Assembly: GCF_006094695.1 (NCBI RefSeq)
Contig: NZ_CP035103.1
Span: 558,001 to 622,000 of the forward strand
DNA from: Kocuria rosea
Lineage (GTDB): Bacteria; Actinomycetota; Actinomycetes; Actinomycetales; Micrococcaceae
Direction: 5' to 3'
Length of the DNA: 64,000 nucleotides
Shown here: piece by piece, positions 16,515 to 25,707 of the stretch
How the letters are laid out: each line of letters opens with the position of its first letter
How positions within the stretch are numbered: the first letter of the stretch is position 1
Notes under the pieces: model-generated
What the model was told of the DNA's origin: nothing
Databases searched by the model: none
Seen by the model: the letters and a program-made list of their open reading frames with translations, nothing else
Position numbers and translations under genes: made by a program

Positions 16515-17345
16515 TCAGCTCGCGGCCGGCTCCGGGCTCGCGGACCCTGCCGCCTCGTCGGCGCCCAGCCACTCGGCCTCGAGCTCCTCGAGGGAGCCGT
16601 CCTCCTGCATGGCCGCCAGCGTCTCGTTGACCTGGTCCAGCAGGGCCGTGTTGCCGGTCTTGACGGCCAGGCCCAGCTGCTCCCCGGTCTCGATCTCCTC
16701 GACCAGCTGCAGCTCGGGGTTGTCCTCGATCGCGGGGCCGGTCACGGAGATGTTGCCGAGCGCGGCCTCGACGTCGTCGGTGTTAAGCCCCTGGATCATC
16801 AGCGAGGAGGTCTCGTACTGGACCACGTCCGCGCCGTTGTCCTGGGCGTAGGCCTCCCCGGTGGTGGCCTGCTGCACGCCGATGCGCTTGCCCGCGATGT
16901 CCGCCACGGAGCGGATGTCCGAGCCGGGCGCGACCAGGAGGGCGAGGTTGTCGTCGAGGTACGGCTCGGAGAAGTCCATCACCGACTCGCGCTCCTCGGT
17001 GATCGTCATGCCGGACGCGGCGAGGTCGCACTGGTCGGTGTCCAGCGCGGAGCCCGTCTCGATGGCCTCGAAGGGCGTGGTGATGACGTTCGACTCCACG
17101 CCGAGGTCCTGTGCGATCCGGTCGACCAGGTCGATGTCGAAGCCCACGGTCTCGCCGTTCTCGACGTACTCGAACGGGGCGTAGGGGATGTCCGAGCAGA
17201 CCGTGAGGGTGCCGGAGCTGATCAGGCTCAGCTCGCCCTCGCCGGCGGCCTCCTCGCCCCCTCCGGTGCTCGTGCACGCGCTCAGGGCCAGCGCGGAGAC
17301 GGCCAGCACGGACAGGGTCGCTGCCCCGTGGAACCTGCTCTTCAT
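16515..17345 (-). CDS. ABC-transporter amino-acid-binding lipoprotein (orphan)
   Basis: This encodes 276 residues from the ATG at 17343-17345 with AAGGA upstream. Signal peptide MKSRFHGAATLSVLAVSALALSAC ends in a lipobox Cys near residue 24. The SBP_bac_3 fold follows: GTLTVCSDIPYAPFEYVENG, FDIDLVDRIAQ, and the Arg-containing ligand loop near EERESVMDFSEPYL. Family members bind polar amino acids or cystine at the outer membrane face and deliver them to an ABC permease. No permease or ATPase gene is adjacent, so it must work with a complex encoded elsewhere or act as a sensor. Its 5' leader contains a strong folded element (see 17370-17418), suggesting post-transcriptional control. Confidence 0.88.
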   Translation of the reverse strand: MKSRFHGAATLSVLAVSALALSACTSTGGGEEAAGEGELSLISSGTLTVCSDIPYAPFEYVENGETVGFDIDLVDRIAQDLGVESNVITTPFEAIETGSALDTDQCDLAASGMTITEERESVMDFSEPYLDDNLALLVAPGSDIRSVADIAGKRIGVQQATTGEAYAQDNGADVVQYETSSLMIQGLNTDDVEAALGNISVTGPAIEDNPELQLVEEIETGEQLGLAVKTGNTALLDQVNETLAAMQEDGSLEELEAEWLGADEAAGSASPEPAAS

Positions 17346-17369
17346 GGATCTGTCCTTCCCTCGGGAGGT

Positions 17370-17418
17370 GGCGGGCCGCCGCCGGCTGCACGGCGTCGTG
17401 CCCGGTGCGCGGCCCGCC
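17370..17418 (-). promoter_or_regulatory. Folded 5'-leader element of the amino-acid-binding lipoprotein gene
   Basis: A 49-nt nested hairpin: an outer perfect 10-bp stem (17370-17379 with 17409-17418), a middle 4-bp stem CCGG/CCGG, an inner 4-bp stem GCAC/GTGC and a 6-nt loop. It lies between the likely -10 box (TACACT on the minus strand, 17433-17438) and the start codon, leaving about 24 nt that include the ribosome site. It could be an attenuator, thermosensor or protein-binding leader. No riboswitch class is recognised. Confidence 0.6.
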
Positions 17419-17432
17419 GGTGAATGTGCCTC

Positions 17433-17438
17433 AGTGTA
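17433..17438 (-). promoter_or_regulatory. -10 box of the binding-lipoprotein gene
   Basis: TACACT on the minus strand. Transcription would start near 17426 and give a leader of about 80 nt containing the hairpin. No convincing -35 box is seen. An alternative upstream TTGACT on the minus strand lies near 17490. Confidence 0.45.
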
Positions 17439-17592
17439 GGTGTTCGCGCGTTGCCGGGATGTTGCACACCACTGGTCGGTAGTCAATTCATTGTCCCCAC
17501 TCCGGGCGACACCTCCGGGGCGGCGCGCCTGGGCGGCCGCGGCGGAGCCGTCCGGCGTCGGCCGTGCCCGGCGGATTCGGCACAATGGCCCC

Positions 17593-17640
17593 ATGACCCG
17601 CACCGAGGACCAGCGCCGCAGCGACCGGGGCGCGCGATGA
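17593..17640 (+). CDS. Possible 15-residue leader peptide before the S4 gene
   Basis: The frame starts with ATG at 17593 and reads MTRTEDQRRSDRGAR, and its stop overlaps the S4 start codon as ATGA. It has no clear ribosome site of its own, and the transcript could begin near the ATG. The exact 4-bp overlap is the main support; it may simply be chance. Confidence 0.25.
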   Translation: MTRTEDQRRSDRGAR

Positions 17641-18014
17641 CCGCGCCGCAGGCCCCCGCGAGCGTGCGCGTGGACGTGTGGCTGTGGGCGGTGCGCGTGT
17701 TCAAGACCCGCTCCGCCGCCACGGCCGCGTGCCGCGCCGGCCACGTGAAGATCGACGGCACCTCGGTCAAGGCCGCCCAGCCGGTGCGGCCCGGCCAGCG
17801 GGTGACCGTGCGCCGTCCCGGTCACGAACAGGTCCTGGAGGTGGTGCAGCTGCTGACCAAGCGCGTCGGGGCGCCCGTCGCCGCGAAGGCCTACGTCGAC
17901 CACAGCCCGCCCCCGCCCCCGGCGCTGCACGCCGCGGTCCCGCGGCGGGACCGGGGCACCGGGCGGCCCACCAAGAAGGACCGCCGGGAGATGGACCGCC
18001 TCCGGGGGCTGTGA
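17637..18014 (+). CDS. S4-domain RNA-binding protein (Hsp15-like)
   Basis: This encodes 125 residues from the ATG at 17637. An S4 domain occupies residues 8-70 (VRVDVWLWAVRVFKTRSAATAACRAGHVKIDG, then RPGQRVTVRR), followed by a basic, Pro-rich tail ending KKDRREMDRLRGL, as in Hsp15. E. coli Hsp15 binds stalled 50S subunits carrying nascent chains; a similar ribosome-rescue or rRNA role is likely. The start overlaps, as ATGA, the stop of a 15-codon micro-frame beginning at 17593, which may be a translated leader. It is divergent from the binding-lipoprotein gene and 127 bp upstream of an aldehyde dehydrogenase. Confidence 0.88.
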   Translation: MTAPQAPASVRVDVWLWAVRVFKTRSAATAACRAGHVKIDGTSVKAAQPVRPGQRVTVRRPGHEQVLEVVQLLTKRVGAPVAAKAYVDHSPPPPPALHAAVPRRDRGTGRPTKKDRREMDRLRGL

Positions 18015-18141
18015 CGGCGTCCGCGCGGCGTTCCGTGCGCGCTCCCAGGAAGGCGCAGAATAATCCGCACTGCACGTGTGCCGTGGGTCACCCCGCCGTC
18101 CGGCGGTCCGACCCGCGGCCGGAACCCGAGGAGTTCGACCC

Positions 18142-19599
18142 ATGGCACTGCTGGACACATCGGTGTGGACCGGAAAGATCTACGTCAACGGATGGCGCGA
18201 CGGCCGCGGCGGCACCGAGGACGTCACGAACCCGTCGACGGACGAGACGCTGGGGCAGATCGGCTTCGCCTCCCCCGAGGACGTGTACGAGGCGGCCGAG
18301 AAGGCCGCAGCGGCCCAGAAGGAGTGGGCGGCGCTGAAGCCCTCCGAGCGCGCCGCGGTGCTGCGTCGCGCCGGCCTGCTGTTCGAGGAGCACGCCGAGG
18401 AGGTCATGGACTGGGTGGTCCGGGAGACCGGGGCGATCCAGCCCAAGGCCGGGCTGGAGGCCTCGGTTGCGGCCGCGGAGTGCTACGAGTCCTCGGCGCT
18501 GCCGAGCCACCCGCACGGGGAGTACCTGCCCTCCGACGCCCCGCACTGGTCGCTGTCCCGCCGGGTGCCGGTCGGGGTGGTCTCCGTGATCTCGCCGTTC
18601 AACTTCCCGCTGATCCTCTCGATCCGCTCCGTGGCCCCCGCCCTGGCCCTGGGCAACGCGGTGCTGCTCAAGCCGGACCCCCGCACCTCGGTCACCGGCG
18701 GCGCGCTCATCATGCGCGTCTTCGAGGAGGCCGGGCTGCCGCCCGGCGTCCTGCAGCTGCTGCCCGGCGGCGGTGACGTCGGGGCCGCCACGGTCGAGGC
18801 CCCGCACGTGAACGTCGTGTCCTTCACCGGGTCCACGGCCGCCGGCCGGCACGTGGGCGCCGCGGCGGCGCAGCACCTCAAGCGCGCCCACCTCGAGCTG
18901 GGCGGCAACAACGTGGTCATCGTCCTGCCCGGCGCGGACGTGGACCTGGCCGCGGGGGTCGGGGCGATGGGCTCCTTCTTCCACCAGGGACAGATCTGCA
19001 TGACCACCGGGCGCCACCTGGTGCACGAGGACCTGCACGACGAGTACGTGGACAAGCTCGCGGCGAAGGCGGAGGCCCTGGTGGTCGGGGACCCCTCCGG
19101 CGGACCCGTGCACCTCGGCCCGATCATCGACGAGCGCCAGCTCAAGGCCATCGACGCGATCGTGCAGGAGACCGCCATCGCCGGCGCCCGGGTGGTGGCC
19201 GGGGGGTCCCACGAGGGCCTGTTCTACCGGCCCACGGTGCTCTCCGAGCTGACCCACGAGATGACGGCCTGGAAGGACGAGATCTTCGGGCCGGTGGCGC
19301 CCGTGATGAAGGTGTCCAGCGCGGAGGAGGCGGTGGAGTTCGCCAACGCCTCCGAGTACGGGCTCTCGGTGTCCATCGTCGGGGACGTCGGCGAGGCCAT
19401 GAAGATCGCCGACAGGATCCGCTCCGGCAAGATCCACATCAACGAGATGACGGTCGCCGACGAGGCCAACGCCCCCTTCGGCGGCATGGGCGCCTCCGGC
19501 ACCGGCTCCCGGTTCGGCGGGCCGACCGCCAACATCGACGCGTTCACCGAGACGCAGTGGATCACGATCAGCCCGGACGTCCCGCACTACCCCTTCTGA
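18142..19599 (+). CDS. Aromatic aldehyde dehydrogenase, candidate vanillin/benzaldehyde dehydrogenase
   Basis: This encodes 485 residues from the ATG at 18142 with GAGGAG upstream. The catalytic residues are Glu in LELGGNN (near 253) and Cys286 in GQICMTT. The sequence around Cys (HQGQICMTTGRH) and PFNFPLILSIRSVAPAL resembles benzaldehyde and vanillin dehydrogenases (XylC/Vdh group). Vanillin dehydrogenase would produce vanillate, the substrate of the vanAB enzyme encoded 12 kb away, but no VanR-type operator is evident upstream, so the link is only suggestive. Substrates such as benzaldehyde or salicylaldehyde fit equally well. It is followed by a MATE transporter with its own promoter. Confidence 0.82.
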   Translation: MALLDTSVWTGKIYVNGWRDGRGGTEDVTNPSTDETLGQIGFASPEDVYEAAEKAAAAQKEWAALKPSERAAVLRRAGLLFEEHAEEVMDWVVRETGAIQPKAGLEASVAAAECYESSALPSHPHGEYLPSDAPHWSLSRRVPVGVVSVISPFNFPLILSIRSVAPALALGNAVLLKPDPRTSVTGGALIMRVFEEAGLPPGVLQLLPGGGDVGAATVEAPHVNVVSFTGSTAAGRHVGAAAAQHLKRAHLELGGNNVVIVLPGADVDLAAGVGAMGSFFHQGQICMTTGRHLVHEDLHDEYVDKLAAKAEALVVGDPSGGPVHLGPIIDERQLKAIDAIVQETAIAGARVVAGGSHEGLFYRPTVLSELTHEMTAWKDEIFGPVAPVMKVSSAEEAVEFANASEYGLSVSIVGDVGEAMKIADRIRSGKIHINEMTVADEANAPFGGMGASGTGSRFGGPTANIDAFTETQWITISPDVPHYPF

Positions 19600-19662
19600 G
19601 CACCGCCGCTCCCGGGCCGCGTCCCGTCCGGGGGTGCGCCGCGGGGGGCGGGAGGTCGTCGG

Positions 19663-19668
19663 TAGCCT
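19663..19668 (+). promoter_or_regulatory. -10 box of a leaderless MATE transcript
   Basis: TAGCCT ends 6 nt before the GTG at 19675, so transcription would start at or next to the start codon. No ribosome site is present in that space. Confidence 0.6.
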
Positions 19669-19674
19669 GGACCG

Positions 19675-21027
19675 GTGACGACGACCTCCCGCCCCCGCGG
19701 CCTCAACCGGCAGATCCTGGCCCTGGCCGTCCCCGCCTTCGGGGCGCTCGTGGCCGAGCCGCTGTTCCTGCTGGCGGACTCCGCGATCGTCGGCCACCTC
19801 GGCACCCCCCAGCTCGCCGGCGTGGGCGTGGCCGCGGCCGTCCTGCAGACGGTCGTGGGGCTCATGGTCTTCCTCGCCTACAGCACCACCCCTGCGGTGG
19901 CCCGGCACCTCGGTGCGGGCCGGCTCCAGGAGGCCGTGGCGGTGGGCCGGGACGGGCTGTGGGTGGCCGCGGGGTTCGGCCTGCTCCTGTCCGCGGCGGG
20001 CTGGGCGCTGGGCCGGCCGCTGCTGGCGCTGATGGGCGCGCGCGGCGAGGTCCTGGAGCACGCCGTCGTCTACCTGCACTGGTCCCTGCCCGGACTGACC
20101 GCCATGCTCCTGGTGCTCGCGGCCACCGGTGTGCTCCGCGGCCTCCAGGACACCAGGACCCCGCTGCTCATCGCCGGGGTCGGGGCCGCGGCCAACGCGG
20201 GGCTCAACCTCCTGCTCGTGCACGGGGCGGGCCTGGGGGTGGCCGGCGCGGCGATCGGCACGAGCGCCGTGCAGTGGGCCATGGCGCTGGCGTACCTGCG
20301 GATCCTCCGCCGGCTCGCCCGCGAGCACGGCGTGGGGCCCGCGACCACGTGGCCCCGGCTGCGCTCGCACCTCACGGTGGGCTCCTGGCTCATGCTGCGC
20401 ACCGTCTCCCTGCGGGTCGCGATCCTCGCGACCGTCCTGGTGGTCACGGGACAGGGCGCCCAGAACCTCGCCGCGCACCAGCTCGTGATGACGTTCTTCA
20501 ACTTCCTGGCCTACGCCCTCGACGCCCTCGCCATCGCGGCGCAGGCGCTGCTGGGCCGGGACATGGGGGCGCGGGACGTGACCGACCCCGTGCAGCGGCG
20601 GGCGGTCCGGGCTCTCATGAACCGGCTGGTCCTGTGGGGGCTCGGCTTCGGCGTGGTCACGGGCCTCCTGGTGGCCCTGGTCGGCACCCGGCTGGGGTTC
20701 CTGCTCAGCCCCGATCCCGCGGTGCAGGCCCTGTTCGCGGCGGCCCTGCTGGTGGTGGCGGTCGGCCAGCCGCTGGCCGCGTACGTCTTCGTCCTGGACG
20801 GGGTGCTCATCGGGGCCGGGGACGCCCGCTACCTCGCGGTGGCCGGAGTGCTCAACCTGGCGGTCTACGCCCCGCTGCTGCTGCTCGTGGCGCACTCCGC
20901 CGGGACGGGGACCGGAGGGTTCGTGTGGCTGTGGACCGCCTACGCCGGCGGCTACCTGGGGGCCCGGGCCCTGACCCTGGGGCTGCGGGCCCGCGGCGAC
21001 TCCTGGCTGCTCCGGAACGCACGGTAA
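19675..21027 (+). CDS. MATE-family multidrug/sodium-type exporter (DinF-like)
   Basis: This encodes 450 residues from the GTG at 19675 and has about twelve membrane helices arranged as two six-helix halves. The first helix-loop, ALAVPAFGALVAEPLFLLADSAIVGHLG, is the hallmark of the DinF branch of MATE exporters, with the Asp in LADSAIVG. These proteins export cationic drugs, toxins or metabolites in exchange for Na+ or H+. The gene appears to be transcribed as a leaderless mRNA from a TAGCCT box. It is followed 50 bp later by a universal stress protein with its own leaderless promoter. No regulator is adjacent, so the substrate is unknown. Confidence 0.9.
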   Translation: MTTTSRPRGLNRQILALAVPAFGALVAEPLFLLADSAIVGHLGTPQLAGVGVAAAVLQTVVGLMVFLAYSTTPAVARHLGAGRLQEAVAVGRDGLWVAAGFGLLLSAAGWALGRPLLALMGARGEVLEHAVVYLHWSLPGLTAMLLVLAATGVLRGLQDTRTPLLIAGVGAAANAGLNLLLVHGAGLGVAGAAIGTSAVQWAMALAYLRILRRLAREHGVGPATTWPRLRSHLTVGSWLMLRTVSLRVAILATVLVVTGQGAQNLAAHQLVMTFFNFLAYALDALAIAAQALLGRDMGARDVTDPVQRRAVRALMNRLVLWGLGFGVVTGLLVALVGTRLGFLLSPDPAVQALFAAALLVVAVGQPLAAYVFVLDGVLIGAGDARYLAVAGVLNLAVYAPLLLLVAHSAGTGTGGFVWLWTAYAGGYLGARALTLGLRARGDSWLLRNAR

Positions 21028-21065
21028 CAACCCGGAGCGCACCCGGTGTTGTGGGGCGGATCACC

Positions 21066-21071
21066 TACGAT
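21066..21071 (+). promoter_or_regulatory. -10 box of a leaderless Usp transcript
   Basis: TACGAT ends 6 nt before the ATG at 21078, placing the transcription start at the start codon. Confidence 0.6.
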
Positions 21072-21077
21072 GCAGAC

Positions 21078-22070
21078 ATGAACAGTGATCCTCGCGCAGA
21101 GAACCAGCCCACCGCCGACTCCGGGCACAACGTCGTGCTCGTCGGCATCGACGGATCCGACCAGGCCCGCCACGCGCTCGAGCGCGCCCTCGAGGAGGCC
21201 CGCGCCCAGGACCTGACCGTGCGCCTGCTCGGCGCCTATCCGGTCATCGGGGTCGGGGACCCCGGCCTCGAGATGCGGTTCACCGAGGCCGTGATGAAGG
21301 AGAACGCCGGCCACCTGGCCGAGGCCCGGCAGACCGTGGAGCAGGCGGGGCTGCCCGTCGAGGTCGTGGAGGCGGGCGGGGACGCCGCCAAGGCCGTCGT
21401 GGAGCAGTCGGGCGAGGCCGCGCTCGTGGTCATGGGCAAGCGCGGCCGCGGCGGCGCGCTGCGCGGCCGGCTGGGCTCGGTGTCCGCGGCGGTCGCCGCG
21501 CACGCGAAGTGCCCGGTGATCATCGTCCCCGAGGCCGCCGAGAGCCGGAGCCCCGAACGGCACCCCGAGCGGCGCGGCGGCAGCGCGGGCGACTTCGCGC
21601 TCGAGGCCGACGGGCCGGTCAAGGCCGACCAGATCGACTTCACCGGCCGGGTGGTCGTGGGCCTGGACGCCCTCGGCTCCCGCAGCCCGGCGCTGGGCAA
21701 GGCCGTGGCCTACGCCCAGGAGCACGGCAAGGCCCTGGCGCTGGTCTCCGTGAACGGAGCCCTGTCCGGCACGCCCTCCTGGTTCCAGGACGAGTTCAAC
21801 CAGGCCCGGTACTTCCACGAGGCGGACCAGAAGCTCACCCAGATCTCCGACGAGATCGCCGCGCAGCACCCCGAGCTGACGGTCGAGCACCACATCTTCG
21901 TGGGCCGGCCCGCCCGCATCCTGATGAACGCCACGCACTCCGCGGACATGGTCGTGGTGGGCTCCCGCGGCATCGGCGGCTTCCGGGGGCTGCTGCTCGG
22001 CTCGGTCTCCCAGGCGGTGCTGGAGAACGCCACCGGCCCGGTCATGGTGGTGCCCGCGCACCGCCCCTGA
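21078..22070 (+). CDS. Universal stress protein, two Usp domains
   Basis: This encodes 330 residues with a 15-residue polar N-terminus. Domain 1 (residues 16-155) begins VVLVGIDGSDQARHAL and contains the nucleotide loop VVMGKRGRGGALRGRLGSVSAAV. A charged linker (155-190) follows, then domain 2 (195-328) begins VVVGLDALGSRSPALG and contains VVVGSRGIGGFRGLLLGSVSQAV, a good G-x2-G-x9-G-S match. It is therefore likely to bind ATP. Actinobacterial tandem Usp proteins are commonly induced by hypoxia or stationary phase. It is 39 bp upstream of a paralogue, and together they end at the strong hairpin 23008-23065. Confidence 0.92.
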   Translation: MNSDPRAENQPTADSGHNVVLVGIDGSDQARHALERALEEARAQDLTVRLLGAYPVIGVGDPGLEMRFTEAVMKENAGHLAEARQTVEQAGLPVEVVEAGGDAAKAVVEQSGEAALVVMGKRGRGGALRGRLGSVSAAVAAHAKCPVIIVPEAAESRSPERHPERRGGSAGDFALEADGPVKADQIDFTGRVVVGLDALGSRSPALGKAVAYAQEHGKALALVSVNGALSGTPSWFQDEFNQARYFHEADQKLTQISDEIAAQHPELTVEHHIFVGRPARILMNATHSADMVVVGSRGIGGFRGLLLGSVSQAVLENATGPVMVVPAHRP

Positions 22071-22109
22071 GCACCCCACCCCCACGGCGAGACCAGGAGG
22101 CGGCACCCC

Positions 22110-23003
22110 ATGCCGGAACAGATCGTCGTCGGCTACGACGGCTCCGAGAACAGCGAACGGGCCCTGGACTGGGCGATCCAGGAGGCCGGTACCCTCGCCG
22201 GCGAGCTCAGGGTGGTGGTCTCCATGGGCCGGCCCGTCGCCGTGGACCCCAGTCTCTACGGGCCGTTCCTGGAGGCGATCGAGGAGGAGGCGGACAAGGT
22301 CGCCGCCGCCGCCGTCACCCGGGCCCGGGACGCCGGCGTCACCGCGGTCGCGGTCGTCGAGCGCGGTGACGCGGCCGGGGTGCTGGTGCACGAGTCGGAG
22401 GACGCCGCGTCCCTGGTGCTCGGCCGCCGGGGCCGGCGCGGGGTGCGGGGCCGCCTCGGATCGGTCACGGCCGCGGCGGCGGCGCACGCGAAGTGCCCCG
22501 TGATCGTCCTCCCGGACCGCTGGGACCCGCGGGCACGGGACGCCCGCGGGGCGACCGGCCCCTTCGCGGGCCGCGTGGTGGTCGGCGTGGACCGGCTCGG
22601 CCGGGACAACCCGGCCGTCCTGGCGGCCGGGCGGTACGCCGCACGGCACGGCGCGGGCCTGGCGCTGGTCACCGTGGTGCCGGAGGCCATGAGCATGCCG
22701 ACGGGCTCCGCGGACCTGGACCGGGCCGTGCGCGAGCAGCTCACCGAGCCCGCCCAGTCCCTCGTGGACCAGGTGGCGGAGTCGGTCCGGGAGGACCACC
22801 CGGAGCTGGACGTCGAGACGTTCGTCTTCTCCGGCCAGCCGGCGGACCAGCTCGTGGAGGCCGGGCGGTCGGCGGAGCTCGTGGTGGTCGGCAGCCGCGG
22901 CTACGGCGGGTTCCGCGGGCTGCTCATGGGCTCCGTCTCCCAGGCCGTGCTGCAGGAGGGTGAGGGTCCCGTGATGGTGGTCCCGGCCCGCCGGAAGAGC
23001 TGA
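22110..23003 (+). CDS. Universal stress protein, two Usp domains (tandem paralogue)
   Basis: This encodes 297 residues from the ATG at 22110, with AGGAGG about 10 nt upstream. Domain 1 (1-140) begins QIVVGYDGSENSERAL and has VLGRRGRRGVRGRLGSVTAAAAAHAKCPVIVL. Domain 2 (150-295) has VVVGSRGYGGFRGLLMGSVSQAVLQEGEGPVMVVP. It is clearly a duplicate of the preceding gene (shared AHAKCPVI and SRGxGGFRGLL segments), arguing for a local gene duplication. Both domains keep the glycine loop, so ATP binding is plausible. It ends at one of the strongest terminators in the window. Confidence 0.92.
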   Translation: MPEQIVVGYDGSENSERALDWAIQEAGTLAGELRVVVSMGRPVAVDPSLYGPFLEAIEEEADKVAAAAVTRARDAGVTAVAVVERGDAAGVLVHESEDAASLVLGRRGRRGVRGRLGSVTAAAAAHAKCPVIVLPDRWDPRARDARGATGPFAGRVVVGVDRLGRDNPAVLAAGRYAARHGAGLALVTVVPEAMSMPTGSADLDRAVREQLTEPAQSLVDQVAESVREDHPELDVETFVFSGQPADQLVEAGRSAELVVVGSRGYGGFRGLLMGSVSQAVLQEGEGPVMVVPARRKS

Positions 23004-23007
23004 CCCG

Positions 23008-23065
23008 TCCGCCCGCAGGAGGAGCCCCCGCCCGTCCAGGACCGGGGGCTCCTCCTGCGGGCGGA
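23008..23065 (+). terminator. Very strong intrinsic terminator after the usp pair
   Basis: A perfect 23-bp stem (23008-23030 with 23043-23065) closes a 12-nt loop. The left arm includes an AGGAGGAG run, which would be sequestered when folded. No U-tract follows. Confidence 0.9.
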
Positions 23066-23138
23066 TCCGCCGAGCGGTGCCGGCGGGCCATCCTGGGGAC
23101 GAGCCCGCGGAGCGCCCGCGGACGGACGGGAGCACACC

Positions 23139-24023
23139 GTGGACCGCAGAGCACTCGCCGCGACCGCCCTGACCCTCGCCGCGCTCACCGGGTGCTCGGG
23201 CGGGGCGGCGGACCCGGTGGAGGTCCCCGCCCGGCCGGCCGGGTCCAACGTCCTGGACTCCGCCGGCGTCCTGACGGACGCGCAGGAGCAGCAGCTCGAC
23301 GCCCTGATCGAGGACCGCGGGGCCGGCACGGACGCGGCACGCGTCGCCGTGCTCACGGTGGAGGAGGCGACCGGGTCGATCGAGGACTACGCCCGCGAGG
23401 TCGCCACCGCCTGGGAGGTGGGCGACGCCGGGGCGGACAACGGCGTGCTCGTGGTCGCCGCCACCGGGGACCGGGAGCTGCGCATCGAGACCGCGGACGG
23501 GGTGCGCGAGCGGTTCTCGGACGACGAGGCGGAACGCGTGGTGGAGGACGTGCTGGCGCCGGCCTTCGCGGACGAGCGCTACGCGCAGGGCCTCGGCGAG
23601 GCCGTCGAGCAGATCCACGTCTACGCGCAGGGCGGGGAGCCGCCGCGGGAGCCCTTCGACTGGGCCCTGCTCGGCTGGGTCGCGGGCGGCTTCGGCCTGG
23701 TCGGCGTGCTGGTGGCGTGGTGGATCGCCGCGGACCTCCGCCGCCGGCGCCGGATCGCCGACGAGGAGCTGCGGGCGGCCCGGCAGCGCGACCCGGAGCT
23801 GCGGCTCACCGAGGAGCAGCACGCGGCGTACCGGACGTACCGCTACCACCACCGCAAGCCGGACGCCGTCACGAACCCGGCCGTGTGGCTCCCGCTCTAC
23901 CTGGCCAACCCGGGGCTGTACTCCGGCGGCTCGGGCGGCGGCACGAGCGGTGACGGGCAGGGCGGCTCCTCGTTCGGCGGGGGCGGCGGATTCACCGGCG
24001 GCGGGGCGTCCGGCAGCTACTGA
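23139..24023 (+). CDS. TPM-domain lipoprotein (YgcG-like)
   Basis: This encodes 294 residues from a GTG at 23139. The signal peptide ends in the lipobox LTGC (Cys near 19). The TPM domain (residues 36-165) starts VLDSAGVLTDAQEQQLDALI and contains VLVVAATGDRELRIETADG and YAQGLGEAVEQI. A single membrane helix follows (about 172-195), then a basic segment and a Gly/Ser-rich tail of the form GGSSFGGGGGFTGGGASGSY that closes many members of this family. The function in bacteria is unclear; plant relatives act in photosystem repair, and others have phosphatase-like activity. A lipid anchor plus a helix means both ends are membrane-attached. It is convergent with pdxT through a shared hairpin. Confidence 0.88.
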   Translation: MDRRALAATALTLAALTGCSGGAADPVEVPARPAGSNVLDSAGVLTDAQEQQLDALIEDRGAGTDAARVAVLTVEEATGSIEDYAREVATAWEVGDAGADNGVLVVAATGDRELRIETADGVRERFSDDEAERVVEDVLAPAFADERYAQGLGEAVEQIHVYAQGGEPPREPFDWALLGWVAGGFGLVGVLVAWWIAADLRRRRRIADEELRAARQRDPELRLTEEQHAAYRTYRYHHRKPDAVTNPAVWLPLYLANPGLYSGGSGGGTSGDGQGGSSFGGGGGFTGGGASGSY

Positions 24024-24051
24024 GCCGCCCCGCACGGGGCGGGGCGGCTCA
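24021..24051. terminator. Bidirectional terminator whose stem contains both stop codons (TPM/pdxT)
   Basis: A perfect 12-bp stem TGAGCCGCCCCG (24021-24032) / CGGGGCGGCTCA (24040-24051) with loop CACGGGG. The first three bases are the TPM stop TGA and the last three are the complement of the pdxT TGA, so the hairpin exactly spans stop to stop. Confidence 0.8.
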
Positions 24052-24647
24052 GGCGGGGAGTCCGCGCCGGGCGGCCACGAGGGAGAGCAGGTGCCGGTGC
24101 ACCGTGGTCTCCCCGGTCAGCTCGGGGTGGAACGAGATGCCGACGACGGCGCCGCTCGCCACCGCGACCACCTCGCCCCGGTGCCGGGCGAGGACCTCGA
24201 CGCCCTCGCCGACGCGGGTCACCGCGGGGGCGCGGATGAAGGCCGCGCGCACCACGTCCCCGCCGCGGCCCCACGCGAGCACGACCTCCTCGGAGGCCGT
24301 CTGGGGTCCGAACGCGTTGCGGGCCACGGTGATGTCCAGGACCTCGAGGGTCTGCTGGCCGGGGGCTGGGTCCTCGATGCCGGACGCGAGCAGGATGAGG
24401 CCGGCGCACGTGCCCAGCGTGGGCAGGCCGCCGAGCACGGCGTCCCGCAGCGGCTCCCGCAGCCCGAACAGGCGCAGCAGCCGGTCCACGGTGGAGGACT
24501 CCCCGCCGGGCAGGACGATCGCGTCCAGCCCGGCGAGCTGCTCGGCCGTCTTCACGAGCACGGGCTGGGCGCCCAGCTCCCGCAGCATCGCGGCGTGCTC
24601 GGCGACCCCGCCCTGGAGGGCGAGGACGCCCACGCGGGGCGCGGAAC

Positions 24648-24651
<4 letters not shown>
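24049..24651 (-). CDS. pdxT: Pyridoxal 5'-phosphate synthase glutaminase subunit
   Basis: This encodes 200 residues from the GTG at 24649-24651, overlapping the pdxS stop (GTGA). The class I amidotransferase triad is visible: nucleophile Cys82 in [10 protein letters not shown] and His-Glu in SFHPELTGE near residues 178-180. The substrate loop is LPGGESST (47-54). It hydrolyses glutamine and channels ammonia to PdxS in the 12+12 synthase complex. Length and motifs are typical. Translation is likely coupled to pdxS, matching the stoichiometric complex. Confidence 0.97.
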
Positions 24652-25613
<962 letters not shown>

Positions 25614-25635
25614 GGAGTCCATCCTGCGGCCGGAA

Positions 25636-25680
25636 GTGGTCCACCGACAGGTCCACCATCGATAGAATCTGTTGGACCAC
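25636..25680. promoter_or_regulatory. pdxS/pdxR divergent control region with probable PdxR sites
   Basis: Direct repeats GGTCCACC at 25638-25645 and 25650-25657, 12 bp apart, plus an inverted copy: GTGGTCCA (25636-25643) against TGGACCAC (25673-25680). A good -10 box, TAGAAT (25663-25668), for pdxR lies between them. MocR-type PdxR regulators are known to use direct-plus-inverted repeats. The assignment is by position and pattern. Confidence 0.65.
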
Positions 25681-25707
25681 AGGAGTTCCGAGGGAGAGGA
25701 GCGGACC

